Shown in pieces: positions 36,760 through 45,786 of a stretch of 64,000 bases of DNA (position 1 is the first letter of the stretch; the number at the start of each line of letters is the position of its first letter). The notes under the pieces are model-generated. The model made no database searches. It worked only from the letters and a program-made list of their open reading frames with translations, and was not told the origin of the DNA. The translations under genes were made by a program, and so were the position numbers. The stretch is from Falsihalocynthiibacter halioticoli (GTDB lineage Bacteria; Pseudomonadota; Alphaproteobacteria; Rhodobacterales; Rhodobacteraceae), in NCBI RefSeq assembly GCF_025802015.1, contig NZ_JAOYFC010000001.1, positions 186,001 to 250,000 of the forward strand, written 5' to 3'.

Positions 36760-37625
36760 CTGCGTACGAGCTTTTCGTAGCTTTCCGAAATATCGCGTGC
36801 GAGCGCGCCAACCTCGAAATTATAGTCGCCGATCTGGCCAACTGGTGTCACTTCGGCGGCTGTACCTGTGAGCCAGCACTGTTCGAAACCTTCAAGCTCT
36901 TCGGGCATGATATGGCGTTCGTTTACGGTGATACCCTTTTCCTTGAGCATTCCGATAACAGTTTGGCGGGTGATCCCGTTTAGGAAGCAGTCCGCTTTTG
37001 GTGTGTGAACTTCGCCGTTCTTCACGAAGAAGATGTTCGCGCCCGTCGCTTCAGCTACATAACCGCGATAGTCAAACATCATCGCATCCGAGCAGCCTTT
37101 TGCTTCGGCGGCGTGCTTTGACATGGTGCAAATCATATAGAGACCCGCAGCCTTGGCTTCGCAAGGGATCGTTTCGGGGCTTGGGCGTTTCCACTTGGAA
37201 ATGTCGAGCTTGGCACCCTTGAACTTCGCGTCGCCGTAATAGTTGCCCCATTCCCATGCAGCTACAGCGAAACGGACCGGGTTTTTGGCCGAAGCGACAC
37301 CCATATCCTCGCCAGCGCCTCGCCACGCAACAGCGCGCACATAGGCATCAGTCAGACCATTGGCTTCCATGGTTGCGTATTTGGCAGCTTCGATTTCTTC
37401 AACGGAGTATGGAACTTCAAAATCAATCAGCTTGGCCGAGCGCTGAAGCCGCTCACTGTGTTCGACGCTTTTGAAAATCTTGCCGTTGTAGGCGCGCTCA
37501 CCCTCAAAAACAGAAGACGCATAGTGAAGCGCATGAGTCAGAATATGCACGTTTGCATCGCGCCATTCGACGAGCTTGCCGTCCATCCAGATTTTCCCGT
37601 CGCGGTCGTCGTATCCACCGGCCAT
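36756..37625 (-). CDS. ilvE: Branched-chain amino acid aminotransferase
   Basis: This 289-residue class IV PLP enzyme transfers the amino group between glutamate and branched-chain 2-oxo acids. The texts 'HYASSVFEGERAYNGKIF', 'AGLYMICTMSKHAAEAKG' (probable PLP lysine) and 'EATGANIFFVKNGEVHTPK' are typical. It is in the cytoplasm and acts in Ile/Leu/Val synthesis. It is divergent from petP across a 175-base gap that should hold both promoters. Confidence 0.94.
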   Translation of the reverse strand: MAGGYDDRDGKIWMDGKLVEWRDANVHILTHALHYASSVFEGERAYNGKIFKSVEHSERLQRSAKLIDFEVPYSVEEIEAAKYATMEANGLTDAYVRAVAWRGAGEDMGVASAKNPVRFAVAAWEWGNYYGDAKFKGAKLDISKWKRPSPETIPCEAKAAGLYMICTMSKHAAEAKGCSDAMMFDYRGYVAEATGANIFFVKNGEVHTPKADCFLNGITRQTVIGMLKEKGITVNERHIMPEELEGFEQCWLTGTAAEVTPVGQIGDYNFEVGALARDISESYEKLVRS

Positions 37626-37800
37626 CTGTAAACTCCTCTTGTTGCGCGATTTTTTGGTCGCGCTTTTCGATTGTTGCGCAATAAATGTCCGTTTCGGTCA
37701 TTTTGTTGCTGAAAAACTGACCTTTGCTACTATTTGAATCTTGGAAAGTCAACAAGGCTGACATAAAATCAAATCCAAGAATTTGATAAGGAGAATTGCA

Positions 37801-38307
37801 ATGGTCGAAGGCGCGAGCGTGCCTGGTGGTGAAAGCCTCCTGTTTCTTACGGATGAACAGCTGCGCAAAGCAATCGAGGCAATGTTCTTTGCGTATCGTG
37901 GTTTTACCTCCGATCCAGACCGCATTCTCGAAAACTATGCTTACGGGCGCGCACATCACAGGGCGATTCACTTCATTCATCGCAGCCCGGGAACCACTGT
38001 TAACAACTTGCTTCATATCCTTGGCGTCACGAAACAGTCTCTAAACCGCGTTCTTCGTACCCTTATTGCGGATGGGTTGGTCGAAAGCCGTGTTGGCGAG
38101 CGTGACAAACGCGAACGCCATCTATTTTTGACGGATGAGGGCGAAAAACTGGAAGCCGAGCTTTCAGAGGCCCAGCGTACACGGATGCGCGCGGCGTTTC
38201 GCGCAGCTGGACCGGACTCGGTTGCCGGTTTCAAACAGGTTCTTGAAGCAATGATGGACCCCGAGCAAAGACGGCAGTACAAAAGTCTTATGGAGAAAAG
38301 TACATGA
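37801..38307 (+). CDS. petP: MarR-family regulator PetP
   Basis: The 168-residue protein has a winged helix-turn-helix of the MarR type: 'RSPGTTVNNLLHILGVTKQS' then 'RVLRTLIADGLVESRVGERD' and the wing 'KRERHLFLTDEG'. The N-terminal 'VPGGESLLFLTDEQL' and pairing with an OmpR-type regulator match PetP of R. capsulatus, required for cytochrome bc1/photosynthetic growth. AAGGAGA lies before the ATG at 37801. It overlaps petR as ATGA. In this window petABC lies about 16 kb away. Confidence 0.85.
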   Translation: MVEGASVPGGESLLFLTDEQLRKAIEAMFFAYRGFTSDPDRILENYAYGRAHHRAIHFIHRSPGTTVNNLLHILGVTKQSLNRVLRTLIADGLVESRVGERDKRERHLFLTDEGEKLEAELSEAQRTRMRAAFRAAGPDSVAGFKQVLEAMMDPEQRRQYKSLMEKST

Positions 38308-39008
38308 GCGACGCCGCCGAAGCCCACCTGTTGATTGTCGATGATGATGAACGGATTCGGGGGCTGTTACAGAAATTCCTAATCCGCAATGGATTCTGGG
38401 TGACTTCCGCACGCGACGCCGAACACGCCCGCCGCATTTTGTCTGGTCTTGAGTTCGACATGATCGTTCTGGATGTCATGATGCCTGGCGAGGATGGTGT
38501 GGCGCTGACGAAAAGCCTGCGGGAAACCCTCGCAACGCCAATCCTATTGCTTACTGCCAAAGGCGACACCGAAGATCGCATCAAAGGGCTCGAGGCAGGT
38601 GCGGACGATTACCTCGCCAAGCCGTTTGAGCCAAAAGAGTTGCTGCTTCGGATAAACGCCATTCTGCGCCGGATGCCGGATGCCACAAACCGCGCAGACG
38701 GGCCGAAATTTGTGAACCTAGGGCCATTGCGATATGACGTTGAGCGCTCGGAGCTTTTGAATGGCGAAACTGTGATCCGTCTTACGTCTACGGAGAGCGC
38801 GCTTATGCGGATTTTCGCGGCAAACCTTGGCGAGGCCTTAAGTCGAAGCCGCCTTGTCGAAGACCTTGGCCGCGACAAAGGGCAAGCACAGGAGCGCGCA
38901 GTTGACGTTCAAATCACACGTCTTCGCCGCAAAATTGAAGAAGACCCGAAACAACCGCGCTTCCTGCAAACGGTTCGTGGCGAGGGTTACCTTCTTTCTT
39001 CTGATTAA
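38304..39008 (+). CDS. petR: OmpR-family response regulator PetR
   Basis: This 234-residue regulator has a receiver domain ('LIVDDDERIRGLLQKFL', phospho-acceptor Asp in 'MIVLDVMMPGEDG', Lys in 'ADDYLAKPFEPKEL') and a C-terminal winged helix ('VQITRLRRKIEEDPKQPRFL'). It matches the PetR partner of PetP. No histidine kinase gene is adjacent, so its phosphodonor is not evident here. Coupled to petP by ATGA overlap. Confidence 0.9.
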   Translation: MSDAAEAHLLIVDDDERIRGLLQKFLIRNGFWVTSARDAEHARRILSGLEFDMIVLDVMMPGEDGVALTKSLRETLATPILLLTAKGDTEDRIKGLEAGADDYLAKPFEPKELLLRINAILRRMPDATNRADGPKFVNLGPLRYDVERSELLNGETVIRLTSTESALMRIFAANLGEALSRSRLVEDLGRDKGQAQERAVDVQITRLRRKIEEDPKQPRFLQTVRGEGYLLSSD

Positions 39009-39026
39009 CAGAAGGCAACAGACGAT

Positions 39027-39962
39027 ATGACGACAGCTCTGCTGACTCACTCCGATTGCTTACTGCACCAAACACCAGCTGGCCACGCCGAACAAATCGC
39101 GCGGTTAGAGCATGTTCTTGCGGCATTGGATCATCCAAAATTCGACCCTATTCTGCGCAAAAAGGCCCCATTGGTGGCAGATGATGACCTTCTGCGGGTA
39201 CATCCCAAAGCCCATATTGATGACATCAAAGATAGTGCGCCCGAGAGCGGGATTGTGCAGCTTGATGCCGATACATTCATGTCTGAGGGCTCGCTTTCTG
39301 CCGCGTTAAGAGCGGCGGGCGCAAATACGCGTGCTGTTGATCTTGTTTTGTCGGGTGAGGCGCAGAATGCGTTTGCTGCTGTTCGCCCTCCTGGTCACCA
39401 CGCAGAGAGACAGACTCCAATGGGGTTTTGCCTCTTCGGCTCTGTGGCGGTTGGTGCGAAATATGCTCTTGAGGTCCACGGCCTGAAACGCGTCGCGATC
39501 ATTGATTTTGACGTTCACCATGGCAACGGAACGCAGGATCTGCTCGAAGGTGATCCACGCGTTTTCTTCGCGTCGAGTCACCAGATGCCGCTTTATCCTG
39601 GAACGGGGCATGCACACGAAACAGGTGCGGCAAATAATGTGTTGAATGTTCCACTTGCCGAAGGAAGCAACGGTCGGGATCTGCGGCGCGTTTACGAAGA
39701 GCAAATTCTTCCAAATGTGGCTCTATTCCGCCCTGAATTGATCTTCATATCCGCCGGATTTGATGCCCATAGCGCCGATCCATTGGCTGGTTTGAATTGG
39801 TCCACCGAGGATTTCCGCTGGCTCACTCACCGGATATGCGATTTGGCGGATGAAACTTGCTCTGGGCGGGTGGTTTCATCCCTCGAAGGGGGCTATGATT
39901 TGAACGCGCTGGCTGAATGTGTCGCCGCGCATGTTGAAATATTGATGGAGCGTGGCGCATGA
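39027..39962 (+). CDS. Histone deacetylase-like amidohydrolase
   Basis: The 311-residue enzyme shows the class II HDAC/acetoin-utilisation fold: 'VRPPGHHAERQTPMGFCLFG' (catalytic His pair), 'IIDFDVHHGNGTQDL' (zinc ligands) and 'ISAGFDAHSADPLAG'. It removes acetyl groups from lysine or polyamines; the substrate is unknown. It overlaps xseB by 4 bases, starting a run of ATG-coupled genes toward isoprenoid synthesis. Confidence 0.9.
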   Translation: MTTALLTHSDCLLHQTPAGHAEQIARLEHVLAALDHPKFDPILRKKAPLVADDDLLRVHPKAHIDDIKDSAPESGIVQLDADTFMSEGSLSAALRAAGANTRAVDLVLSGEAQNAFAAVRPPGHHAERQTPMGFCLFGSVAVGAKYALEVHGLKRVAIIDFDVHHGNGTQDLLEGDPRVFFASSHQMPLYPGTGHAHETGAANNVLNVPLAEGSNGRDLRRVYEEQILPNVALFRPELIFISAGFDAHSADPLAGLNWSTEDFRWLTHRICDLADETCSGRVVSSLEGGYDLNALAECVAAHVEILMERGA

Positions 39963-40201
39963 GCGATACACCCGTAACCGAATTGAGCTTTGAGCAGGCG
40001 ATTGCCGAGTTGGAGAACGTGGTTAGTCAGCTAGATAACGGGCAGGTTGCTCTGGATGAATCGATCAAGCTCTATGAGCGTGGGGCCAAGCTGAAAGAGC
40101 ATTGCGACGCCAAGCTCAAAGAAGCCGAAGAAAAGGTTGCGGCCATTAAGCTCGGTGAAAACGGTACGCCAAGCGGAACAACCCCTGTCGAAGGGCTCTA
40201 G
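39959..40201 (+). CDS. xseB: Exodeoxyribonuclease VII small subunit
   Basis: The 80-residue protein has the family core 'SFEQAIAELENVVSQLDNGQ' and 'LDESIKLYERGAKLKEHCDA'. It binds XseA to form the enzyme that degrades single-stranded DNA. The xseB-ispA-dxs order is widely conserved in proteobacteria. xseA is not in the window. Confidence 0.95.
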   Translation: MSDTPVTELSFEQAIAELENVVSQLDNGQVALDESIKLYERGAKLKEHCDAKLKEAEEKVAAIKLGENGTPSGTTPVEGL

Positions 40202-40204
40202 CCG

Positions 40205-41074
40205 ATGTTCAAAAATGCGCTGGCACAGGCGGCGGAAGAGGTTTCGACCTGCCTGACAAACGCGCTATCTACCTATCCCGATGGGCCGATCACCGATGCG
40301 ATGAGATATTCCGTGTCGGGTGGAAAGCGATTGCGGGCGTTTCTGGTTATTGAGGGCGCGCGGCTCTATGGCGTTTACCCGCGCCAGTCTGTTTGGGCAG
40401 CCGCAGCGGTTGAAGCAATGCACGCCTATTCCTTGGTGCATGATGATCTGCCCTGCATGGATGATGACGATCTGCGTCGTGGCCTGCCTACGGTTCATAT
40501 CAAATGGGATGAGGCCACTGCCGTTCTGACTGGGGATGCGTTACAGGCACTTGCATTTGATCTGTTGGCACGCCCCGAAGCTGCTCCTAAAGCTGAAACG
40601 CGCGTCGAGCTGATTCAGACTATGACCAAGGCCGCTGGCGCACGCGGAATGGTGCGCGGTCAGGCGCTAGATATCGCGGCGGAATCGGCTCTAACGCCGC
40701 TGAACTTGGAAGAAATCACTGAGCTTCAGGCCGCAAAGACAGGCGCTTTGATTGAATGGTCGGCGATGGCAGGGGCCATTCTGGCGGGGCAGGATGTTGG
40801 CCCATTGCGCCACTATGCTGACGCGCTTGGTTTGGCGTTTCAAATTGCAGATGACATCATGGATGTCGAGGGTGATGCGGCAAAGGCGGGCAAGCGCCTC
40901 GGCAAAGATGAGGACGCGGGTAAAGCCACATTTGTTTCGCTTCTGGGTCTTGATGGAGCTAAGGCGCGGGCGCGTGAATTGGTCGCTGAGGCAGAGGCCG
41001 CGCTTGCACCTTTCGGTGATAAGGCGCAAAACTTGCGTCAGGCCGCGCAATTCGTTATCTCGCGCGACAGTTAG
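40205..41074 (+). CDS. ispA: Farnesyl diphosphate synthase / geranyltranstransferase
   Basis: The 289-residue prenyltransferase has the first aspartate-rich motif in 'LVHDDLPCMDDDDLRRG' and the second in 'FQIADDIMDVEGD'. It condenses DMAPP/GPP with IPP to FPP, which feeds undecaprenyl and quinone synthesis. It lies 3 bases after xseB and 21 bases before dxs, so isoprenoid precursor and product enzymes share an operon. Confidence 0.94.
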   Translation: MFKNALAQAAEEVSTCLTNALSTYPDGPITDAMRYSVSGGKRLRAFLVIEGARLYGVYPRQSVWAAAAVEAMHAYSLVHDDLPCMDDDDLRRGLPTVHIKWDEATAVLTGDALQALAFDLLARPEAAPKAETRVELIQTMTKAAGARGMVRGQALDIAAESALTPLNLEEITELQAAKTGALIEWSAMAGAILAGQDVGPLRHYADALGLAFQIADDIMDVEGDAAKAGKRLGKDEDAGKATFVSLLGLDGAKARARELVAEAEAALAPFGDKAQNLRQAAQFVISRDS

Positions 41075-41095
41075 CCCGCAGCCAAGGATCTCCGC

Positions 41096-43021
41096 ATGAG
41101 CCAACAGCCAGTGACACCGATCTTGGACCGTGTCTCCGTTCCTGCGGATATGAAATCCCTGTCCGACGCGGAACTATGCCAACTCGCCGACGAAGTGCGT
41201 GCTGAAACGATTTCAGCCGTTTCCGAAACGGGCGGGCACCTTGGCGCTGGGCTCGGCGTTGTGGAACTGACGACCGCTATTCATGCCGTGTTTGACACGC
41301 CGAAAGACAGGCTAATCTGGGACGTAGGGCATCAATGTTATCCGCACAAAATTCTTACGGGTCGACGCGATCGCATCCGTACATTGCGTCAAAAAGGCGG
41401 ATTATCTGGTTTTACCAAGCGTAGTGAAAGCCCCTTTGATCCGTTTGGCGCTGCGCATTCCAGCACTTCGATCTCTGCTGCTCTCGGTTTTGCCGTAGCG
41501 CGGGATCTGGGCGGCGCGCCGGAGTATGGAATCGGCGATACCGTTGCGGTGATCGGCGATGGTTCCATGAGTGCGGGCATGGCATTTGAGGCGATGAACA
41601 ATGCGGGCCACATCGGCAAGCGGATGTTCGTCATCCTGAACGACAACGAGATGTCGATCGCGCCCCCAGTCGGCGCGATGAGCAGCTACCTGTCCTCGCT
41701 TTATGCCGGTGCACCGTTTCAAGAATTCAAAGCTGCCGCCAAAGGTGCGGTGAGCTTGCTGCCTCATCCGTTCCAGGAAGGGGCACGGCGCGCCAAAGAG
41801 ATGGTCAAGCATATGACCGTTGGCGGCACCCTGTTTGAGGAGCTTGGCTTTTCTTATGTTGGGCCGATTGATGGCCACGATATGGATACACTCCTGTCGG
41901 TTCTGCGCACGGTTCGCACACGCGCGACGGGGCCGATGCTGATCCATGTGGTAACGACCAAAGGCAAGGGTTATGCCCCCGCTGAAGGTGCGCGCGACAA
42001 AGGCCATGCGACCGCAAAATTCGATGTCGTAACCGGCAAGCAGAAGAAAGCGCCAAGCAACGCGCCAAGCTACACAAAAGTGTTCGCTAATGCGCTGATT
42101 CAAGAAGCTGCTGAGGACGATAAAATCGCCGCCGTCACAGCTGCGATGCCGGATGGAACGGGGCTGAACCTTTTTGCCGAGCGCTTCCCGAGCCGCTGTT
42201 TCGATGTTGGCATTGCTGAACAGCATGGCGTGACGTTCTGCGCCGCGCTTGCTGCGGGCGGTATTAAGCCATTCTGTGCGATGTACTCGACATTTCTTCA
42301 GCGTGGTTATGATCAGGTGGTGCATGACGTCGCAATTCAGCGCCTGCCGGTGCGGTTTGCAATTGATCGCGCGGGCCTTGTTGGCGCTGATGGCGCGACG
42401 CACGCAGGAAGCTTTGACATTGCCTATCTTGCCAACTTGCCCGATTTCGTGGTGATGGCCGCGGCGGATGAGGCGGAACTTGTGCATATGGTCGCAACCG
42501 CTGCGCGTATTGATGATCGGCCAAGTGCATTCCGTTTCCCACGGGGCGAAGGCGTGGGTGTTGAGCTTCCTGAGCGGGGTATCCCACTGGAGATCGGCAA
42601 AGGGCGGATCATCAAAGAGGGAGCACGCGTTGCGATCCTGTCGTTTGGCACCCGTTTGAGCGAGGTCGAGAAAGCCGCCGAGTCACTCTCTGCACGCGGT
42701 ATCAATCCAACAATCGCAGACGCTCGTTTCGCGAAGCCACTGGACGAAGAATTAATTCTTGAGCTTGCCGCAAATCATGAAGCGCTCATTACCATCGAAG
42801 AGGGCGCAGTTGGCGGTTTTGGAAGCCATGTTGCACAGCTTTTGAGTGATGAAGGCGTGTTTGATAATGGGCTGAAGTTCCGCTCAATGGTTTTGCCCGA
42901 TACGTTCATCGACCACGCCAGCCCGAACGAGATGTACGAAGATGCAAAGCTTGATGCGCATCACATCGAAGCCAAGGTTCTAGATGTGCTCGGCGTCGCA
43001 CAGATGAGCCGCAAAGCCTAG
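41096..43021 (+). CDS. dxs: 1-deoxy-D-xylulose-5-phosphate synthase
   Basis: This 641-residue thiamine-diphosphate enzyme makes DXP from pyruvate and glyceraldehyde-3-phosphate, the first step of the MEP pathway. The ThDP motif is 'GDGSMSAGMAFEAMNNAG', with 'IWDVGHQCYPHKILTGRRD' and the transketolase middle domain 'AEQHGVTFCAALAAGGIKPF'. Length is normal. It ends 1 base before the convergent gene at 43023. Confidence 0.97.
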   Translation: MSQQPVTPILDRVSVPADMKSLSDAELCQLADEVRAETISAVSETGGHLGAGLGVVELTTAIHAVFDTPKDRLIWDVGHQCYPHKILTGRRDRIRTLRQKGGLSGFTKRSESPFDPFGAAHSSTSISAALGFAVARDLGGAPEYGIGDTVAVIGDGSMSAGMAFEAMNNAGHIGKRMFVILNDNEMSIAPPVGAMSSYLSSLYAGAPFQEFKAAAKGAVSLLPHPFQEGARRAKEMVKHMTVGGTLFEELGFSYVGPIDGHDMDTLLSVLRTVRTRATGPMLIHVVTTKGKGYAPAEGARDKGHATAKFDVVTGKQKKAPSNAPSYTKVFANALIQEAAEDDKIAAVTAAMPDGTGLNLFAERFPSRCFDVGIAEQHGVTFCAALAAGGIKPFCAMYSTFLQRGYDQVVHDVAIQRLPVRFAIDRAGLVGADGATHAGSFDIAYLANLPDFVVMAAADEAELVHMVATAARIDDRPSAFRFPRGEGVGVELPERGIPLEIGKGRIIKEGARVAILSFGTRLSEVEKAAESLSARGINPTIADARFAKPLDEELILELAANHEALITIEEGAVGGFGSHVAQLLSDEGVFDNGLKFRSMVLPDTFIDHASPNEMYEDAKLDAHHIEAKVLDVLGVAQMSRKA

Positions 43022-43022
43022 T

Positions 43023-43856
43023 CTATTCCGCCTCAAGAAGCGCTTTTAGGCCAGCTTTGTAGGTTGGATATGTGAGCCGAACACCCAGGTCTTTCTTGAT
43101 TTTATCGTTCCGCACACGCTTGGATTCCGCATAGAAACTGCGGGCCATTGGTGTCATCTCTGCTGTTTCGTAATTTTCAGCGGGCGGAATGGGTAGGCCA
43201 AGCAAATTGGCCGCATAGGCAATCACGTCTTCGGGCGGGGCTGGATCATCATCACAGAGGTTATAGATTGCTCCTGCGCTTGGTGCATTGACGCTGGCGC
43301 TCAGTGTTTGAGCGATATCCGCGACATGGATGCGAGAAAAGACCTGCCCTTCTTTGAGAATGCGCCGCGCGGTGCCGGCACGTACTTTGGAGAAGGGGCC
43401 ACGCCCCGGGCCATAGATGCCGGCAAGTCGGAATATATGAAGCGGAAGGTCGCATTGCTTTGCCAACGCTTGCCATTGCGCTTCAGCCTTTACGCGCATC
43501 TCGCCGCGTTTTGTCGAGGGGGTTAACGGCGTATCCTCATCGACCCAACCGCCGTTATGATCGCCGTAAACGCCAGTTGTTGAAAGGTAGCCAACCCATT
43601 TGAGTTGTGGCGCGATCTGGGCGATTTGCGGGGCGAGGTGCTGAAGCACAATATCGCCGTCCTCATTCGGTGCGATAGACACCAAAACATGAGAAACAGT
43701 CTCTAACAAAGGGGAAATGTCACTTTCCGGCCAAGCGATCGTGTCTTCGCCACCGGCGCGAGAGGTGCCAGTAACTTCCCATTCATCGGGATTTAGTTTC
43801 GCGGCAAAGGCACGCGCAGAATAGCCGTGGCCAAAAGAAAGCAGATGATTTTTCAT
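43023..43856 (-). CDS. NAD(P)-binding SDR family protein (YeeZ-like)
   Basis: The 277-residue protein begins with a Rossmann-type segment 'LLSFGHGYSARAFAAKLN' and has 'VGYLSTTGVYGDHNGGWVDE' and 'LHIFRLAGIYGPGRGPFSKV', as in YeeZ-like atypical SDRs. Its substrate is unknown. It is convergent with dxs. The start at 43856 is the only one giving a full nucleotide-binding strand. Confidence 0.8.
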   Translation of the reverse strand: MKNHLLSFGHGYSARAFAAKLNPDEWEVTGTSRAGGEDTIAWPESDISPLLETVSHVLVSIAPNEDGDIVLQHLAPQIAQIAPQLKWVGYLSTTGVYGDHNGGWVDEDTPLTPSTKRGEMRVKAEAQWQALAKQCDLPLHIFRLAGIYGPGRGPFSKVRAGTARRILKEGQVFSRIHVADIAQTLSASVNAPSAGAIYNLCDDDPAPPEDVIAYAANLLGLPIPPAENYETAEMTPMARSFYAESKRVRNDKIKKDLGVRLTYPTYKAGLKALLEAE

Positions 43857-43980
43857 GCAATCTTGATCTGAAATGCGCAGCCAAAGTGCAAGGGAAATAT
43901 CGTGGCGTGAGGAGCAAGTTTTGCCGCGATGTCATTGTTTCTTCACTTGCACATCGGGAAAATCTCCTCAAAGTTGGTGC

Positions 43981-45786
43981 ATGGAAAATCAATCTCTAAA
44001 ATCATGGCCCGAAAGTGCTGCGCGGCTTGTTGCAGTTGCTGCAGGGCGGAGCGCCGCAGATGTCGTCATCAAGAATGGCACTTGGGTAAACGTTCATACA
44101 CGCGAAATTTTAAAGAGTTCGGATCTGGCGATTGCCGATGGTCGGTTTGCATATTGCGGGCCGGATGCGAGCCATTGCATTGGTGATACTACAGAGGTGA
44201 TCGACGCCGATGGGGCCTATATGATCCCCGGCCTTTGTGATGCCCATATGCATATCGAAAGTGGAATGCTGACCCCCGCAGAGTTTTCTCGGGCCGTCAT
44301 TCCGCATGGCACCACGAGCATGTTCACTGACCCCCACGAGATCGCCAATGTCCTTGGCCTCGAAGGGGTGCGTTTGATGCATGATGAGGCTCTATTACAG
44401 CCTATTAACGTATTTACACAGATGCCAAGCTGTGCGCCTTCCGCTCCTGGGTTAGAGACAACTGGTTTTGAAATCTCGCCCGAAGACGTGGCTGAGGCCA
44501 TGAGCTGGCCCGGTATCATTGGGCTTGGAGAAATGATGAATTTCCCGGGTGTAATTCATGGCGATGCCAAGATGCTTGCCGAGATCGCCGCTTCCCAGAA
44601 TGCGGGCAAAACCGTGGGTGGCCACTACGCCAGCCCTGACCTTGGTCCTGCATTTCATGCTTATGCTGCCGGTGGCCCTGCGGACGACCACGAGGGAACC
44701 TGCGAGGCCGATGCAATTGCTCGCGTGCGTCAAGGGATGCGGCACATGATGCGGCTAGGCTCTGCTTGGTATGATGTTGAAAGCCAAATCACAGCCGTTA
44801 CCGAGAAAGGATTGGACCCGCGCAGTTTTATCCTGTGCACCGATGACAGCCATTCGGGCACTTTGGTTAATGATGGCCATATGAACCGCGTTGTGCGCCA
44901 TGCAATTGCCTGCGGATGTGACCCTGTTGTTGCCCTTCAGATGGCAACGATCAATACGGCGACGCATTTCGGCCTAGAGCGTGAATTAGGCTCTATTGCT
45001 CCGGGTCGTCGGGCAGATGTGATCTTAACCTCTGATCTAAAGACGTTGCCGATTGAACGGGTAATTGCGCGTGGCGATACGGTTGCGAAAGATGGAGAGA
45101 TACTGGTCGACTGCCCACATCTTGATTGGCCGGACAAGGCCCGCAAAACAGTCAACTTGGGGCGGGATAGGGTCGAATCCGACTTTGAAATCTCTGCGCC
45201 AAGCGGCGCGAATAAAGTAACGGCAAAGGTTATCGGTGTTGTTGAAAACCAAGCGCCAACCAAGGCGCTTACCCGCGATCTTGGTGTGATCGATGGTATC
45301 GTGGAACCGGACGAAGCGCAGGACGTTTGCCAGATCGCACTCGTTGAGCGGCACAGGGGCACCGGCGGCGTTACCAATGGTTTCGTGTCCGGCTTTTCCT
45401 ACAAAGGCAAGATGGCGATAGCTTCGACCGTCGCTCATGATAGCCATCATATGATCGTCGTCGGAACCGACCGCGCCAATATGGCGGCGGCGGCGAACCG
45501 GCTTGGCGAAGTCGGGGGCGGCATTACCGTGTTTCAGGATGGGCAAGAGCTTGCGTTGGTTGAATTGCCGATTGCAGGGCTTATGTCGGATGAACCGGCC
45601 GCAACGGTCGCGGCGAAGGCCGAGCATATGGTCAAGGCCATGGAAGCCTGTGGTTGTTCGCTCAACAATGCCTACATGCAACACTCTCTACTTGCGCTGG
45701 TTGTTATCCCTGAACTGCGGATAAGCGACCTTGGCTTGGTAGATGTTACGAAATTTGAAATTACAGACCTATTTGAGGATCATTAA
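43981..45786 (+). CDS. ade: Adenine deaminase
   Basis: The 601-residue metal-dependent amidohydrolase converts adenine to hypoxanthine. It has 'GLCDAHMHIESGMLTPAEF' (metal ligands), 'PHGTTSMFTDPHEIANVLG' and 'CTDDSHSGTLVNDGHMN'. The ATG at 43981 (MENQSLKSW) is preferred over an upstream frame that lacks family features. Its stop shares a base with the AMP nucleosidase start (TAATG), so the two form a coupled purine salvage pair. Confidence 0.94.
   Translation: MENQSLKSWPESAARLVAVAAGRSAADVVIKNGTWVNVHTREILKSSDLAIADGRFAYCGPDASHCIGDTTEVIDADGAYMIPGLCDAHMHIESGMLTPAEFSRAVIPHGTTSMFTDPHEIANVLGLEGVRLMHDEALLQPINVFTQMPSCAPSAPGLETTGFEISPEDVAEAMSWPGIIGLGEMMNFPGVIHGDAKMLAEIAASQNAGKTVGGHYASPDLGPAFHAYAAGGPADDHEGTCEADAIARVRQGMRHMMRLGSAWYDVESQITAVTEKGLDPRSFILCTDDSHSGTLVNDGHMNRVVRHAIACGCDPVVALQMATINTATHFGLERELGSIAPGRRADVILTSDLKTLPIERVIARGDTVAKDGEILVDCPHLDWPDKARKTVNLGRDRVESDFEISAPSGANKVTAKVIGVVENQAPTKALTRDLGVIDGIVEPDEAQDVCQIALVERHRGTGGVTNGFVSGFSYKGKMAIASTVAHDSHHMIVVGTDRANMAAAANRLGEVGGGITVFQDGQELALVELPIAGLMSDEPAATVAAKAEHMVKAMEACGCSLNNAYMQHSLLALVVIPELRISDLGLVDVTKFEITDLFEDH

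Noticed and set aside
41402..42487. A 361-codon minus-strand frame opposite dxs
   Set aside because: Shadow of dxs; the translation is rich in His and Arg with no motif.
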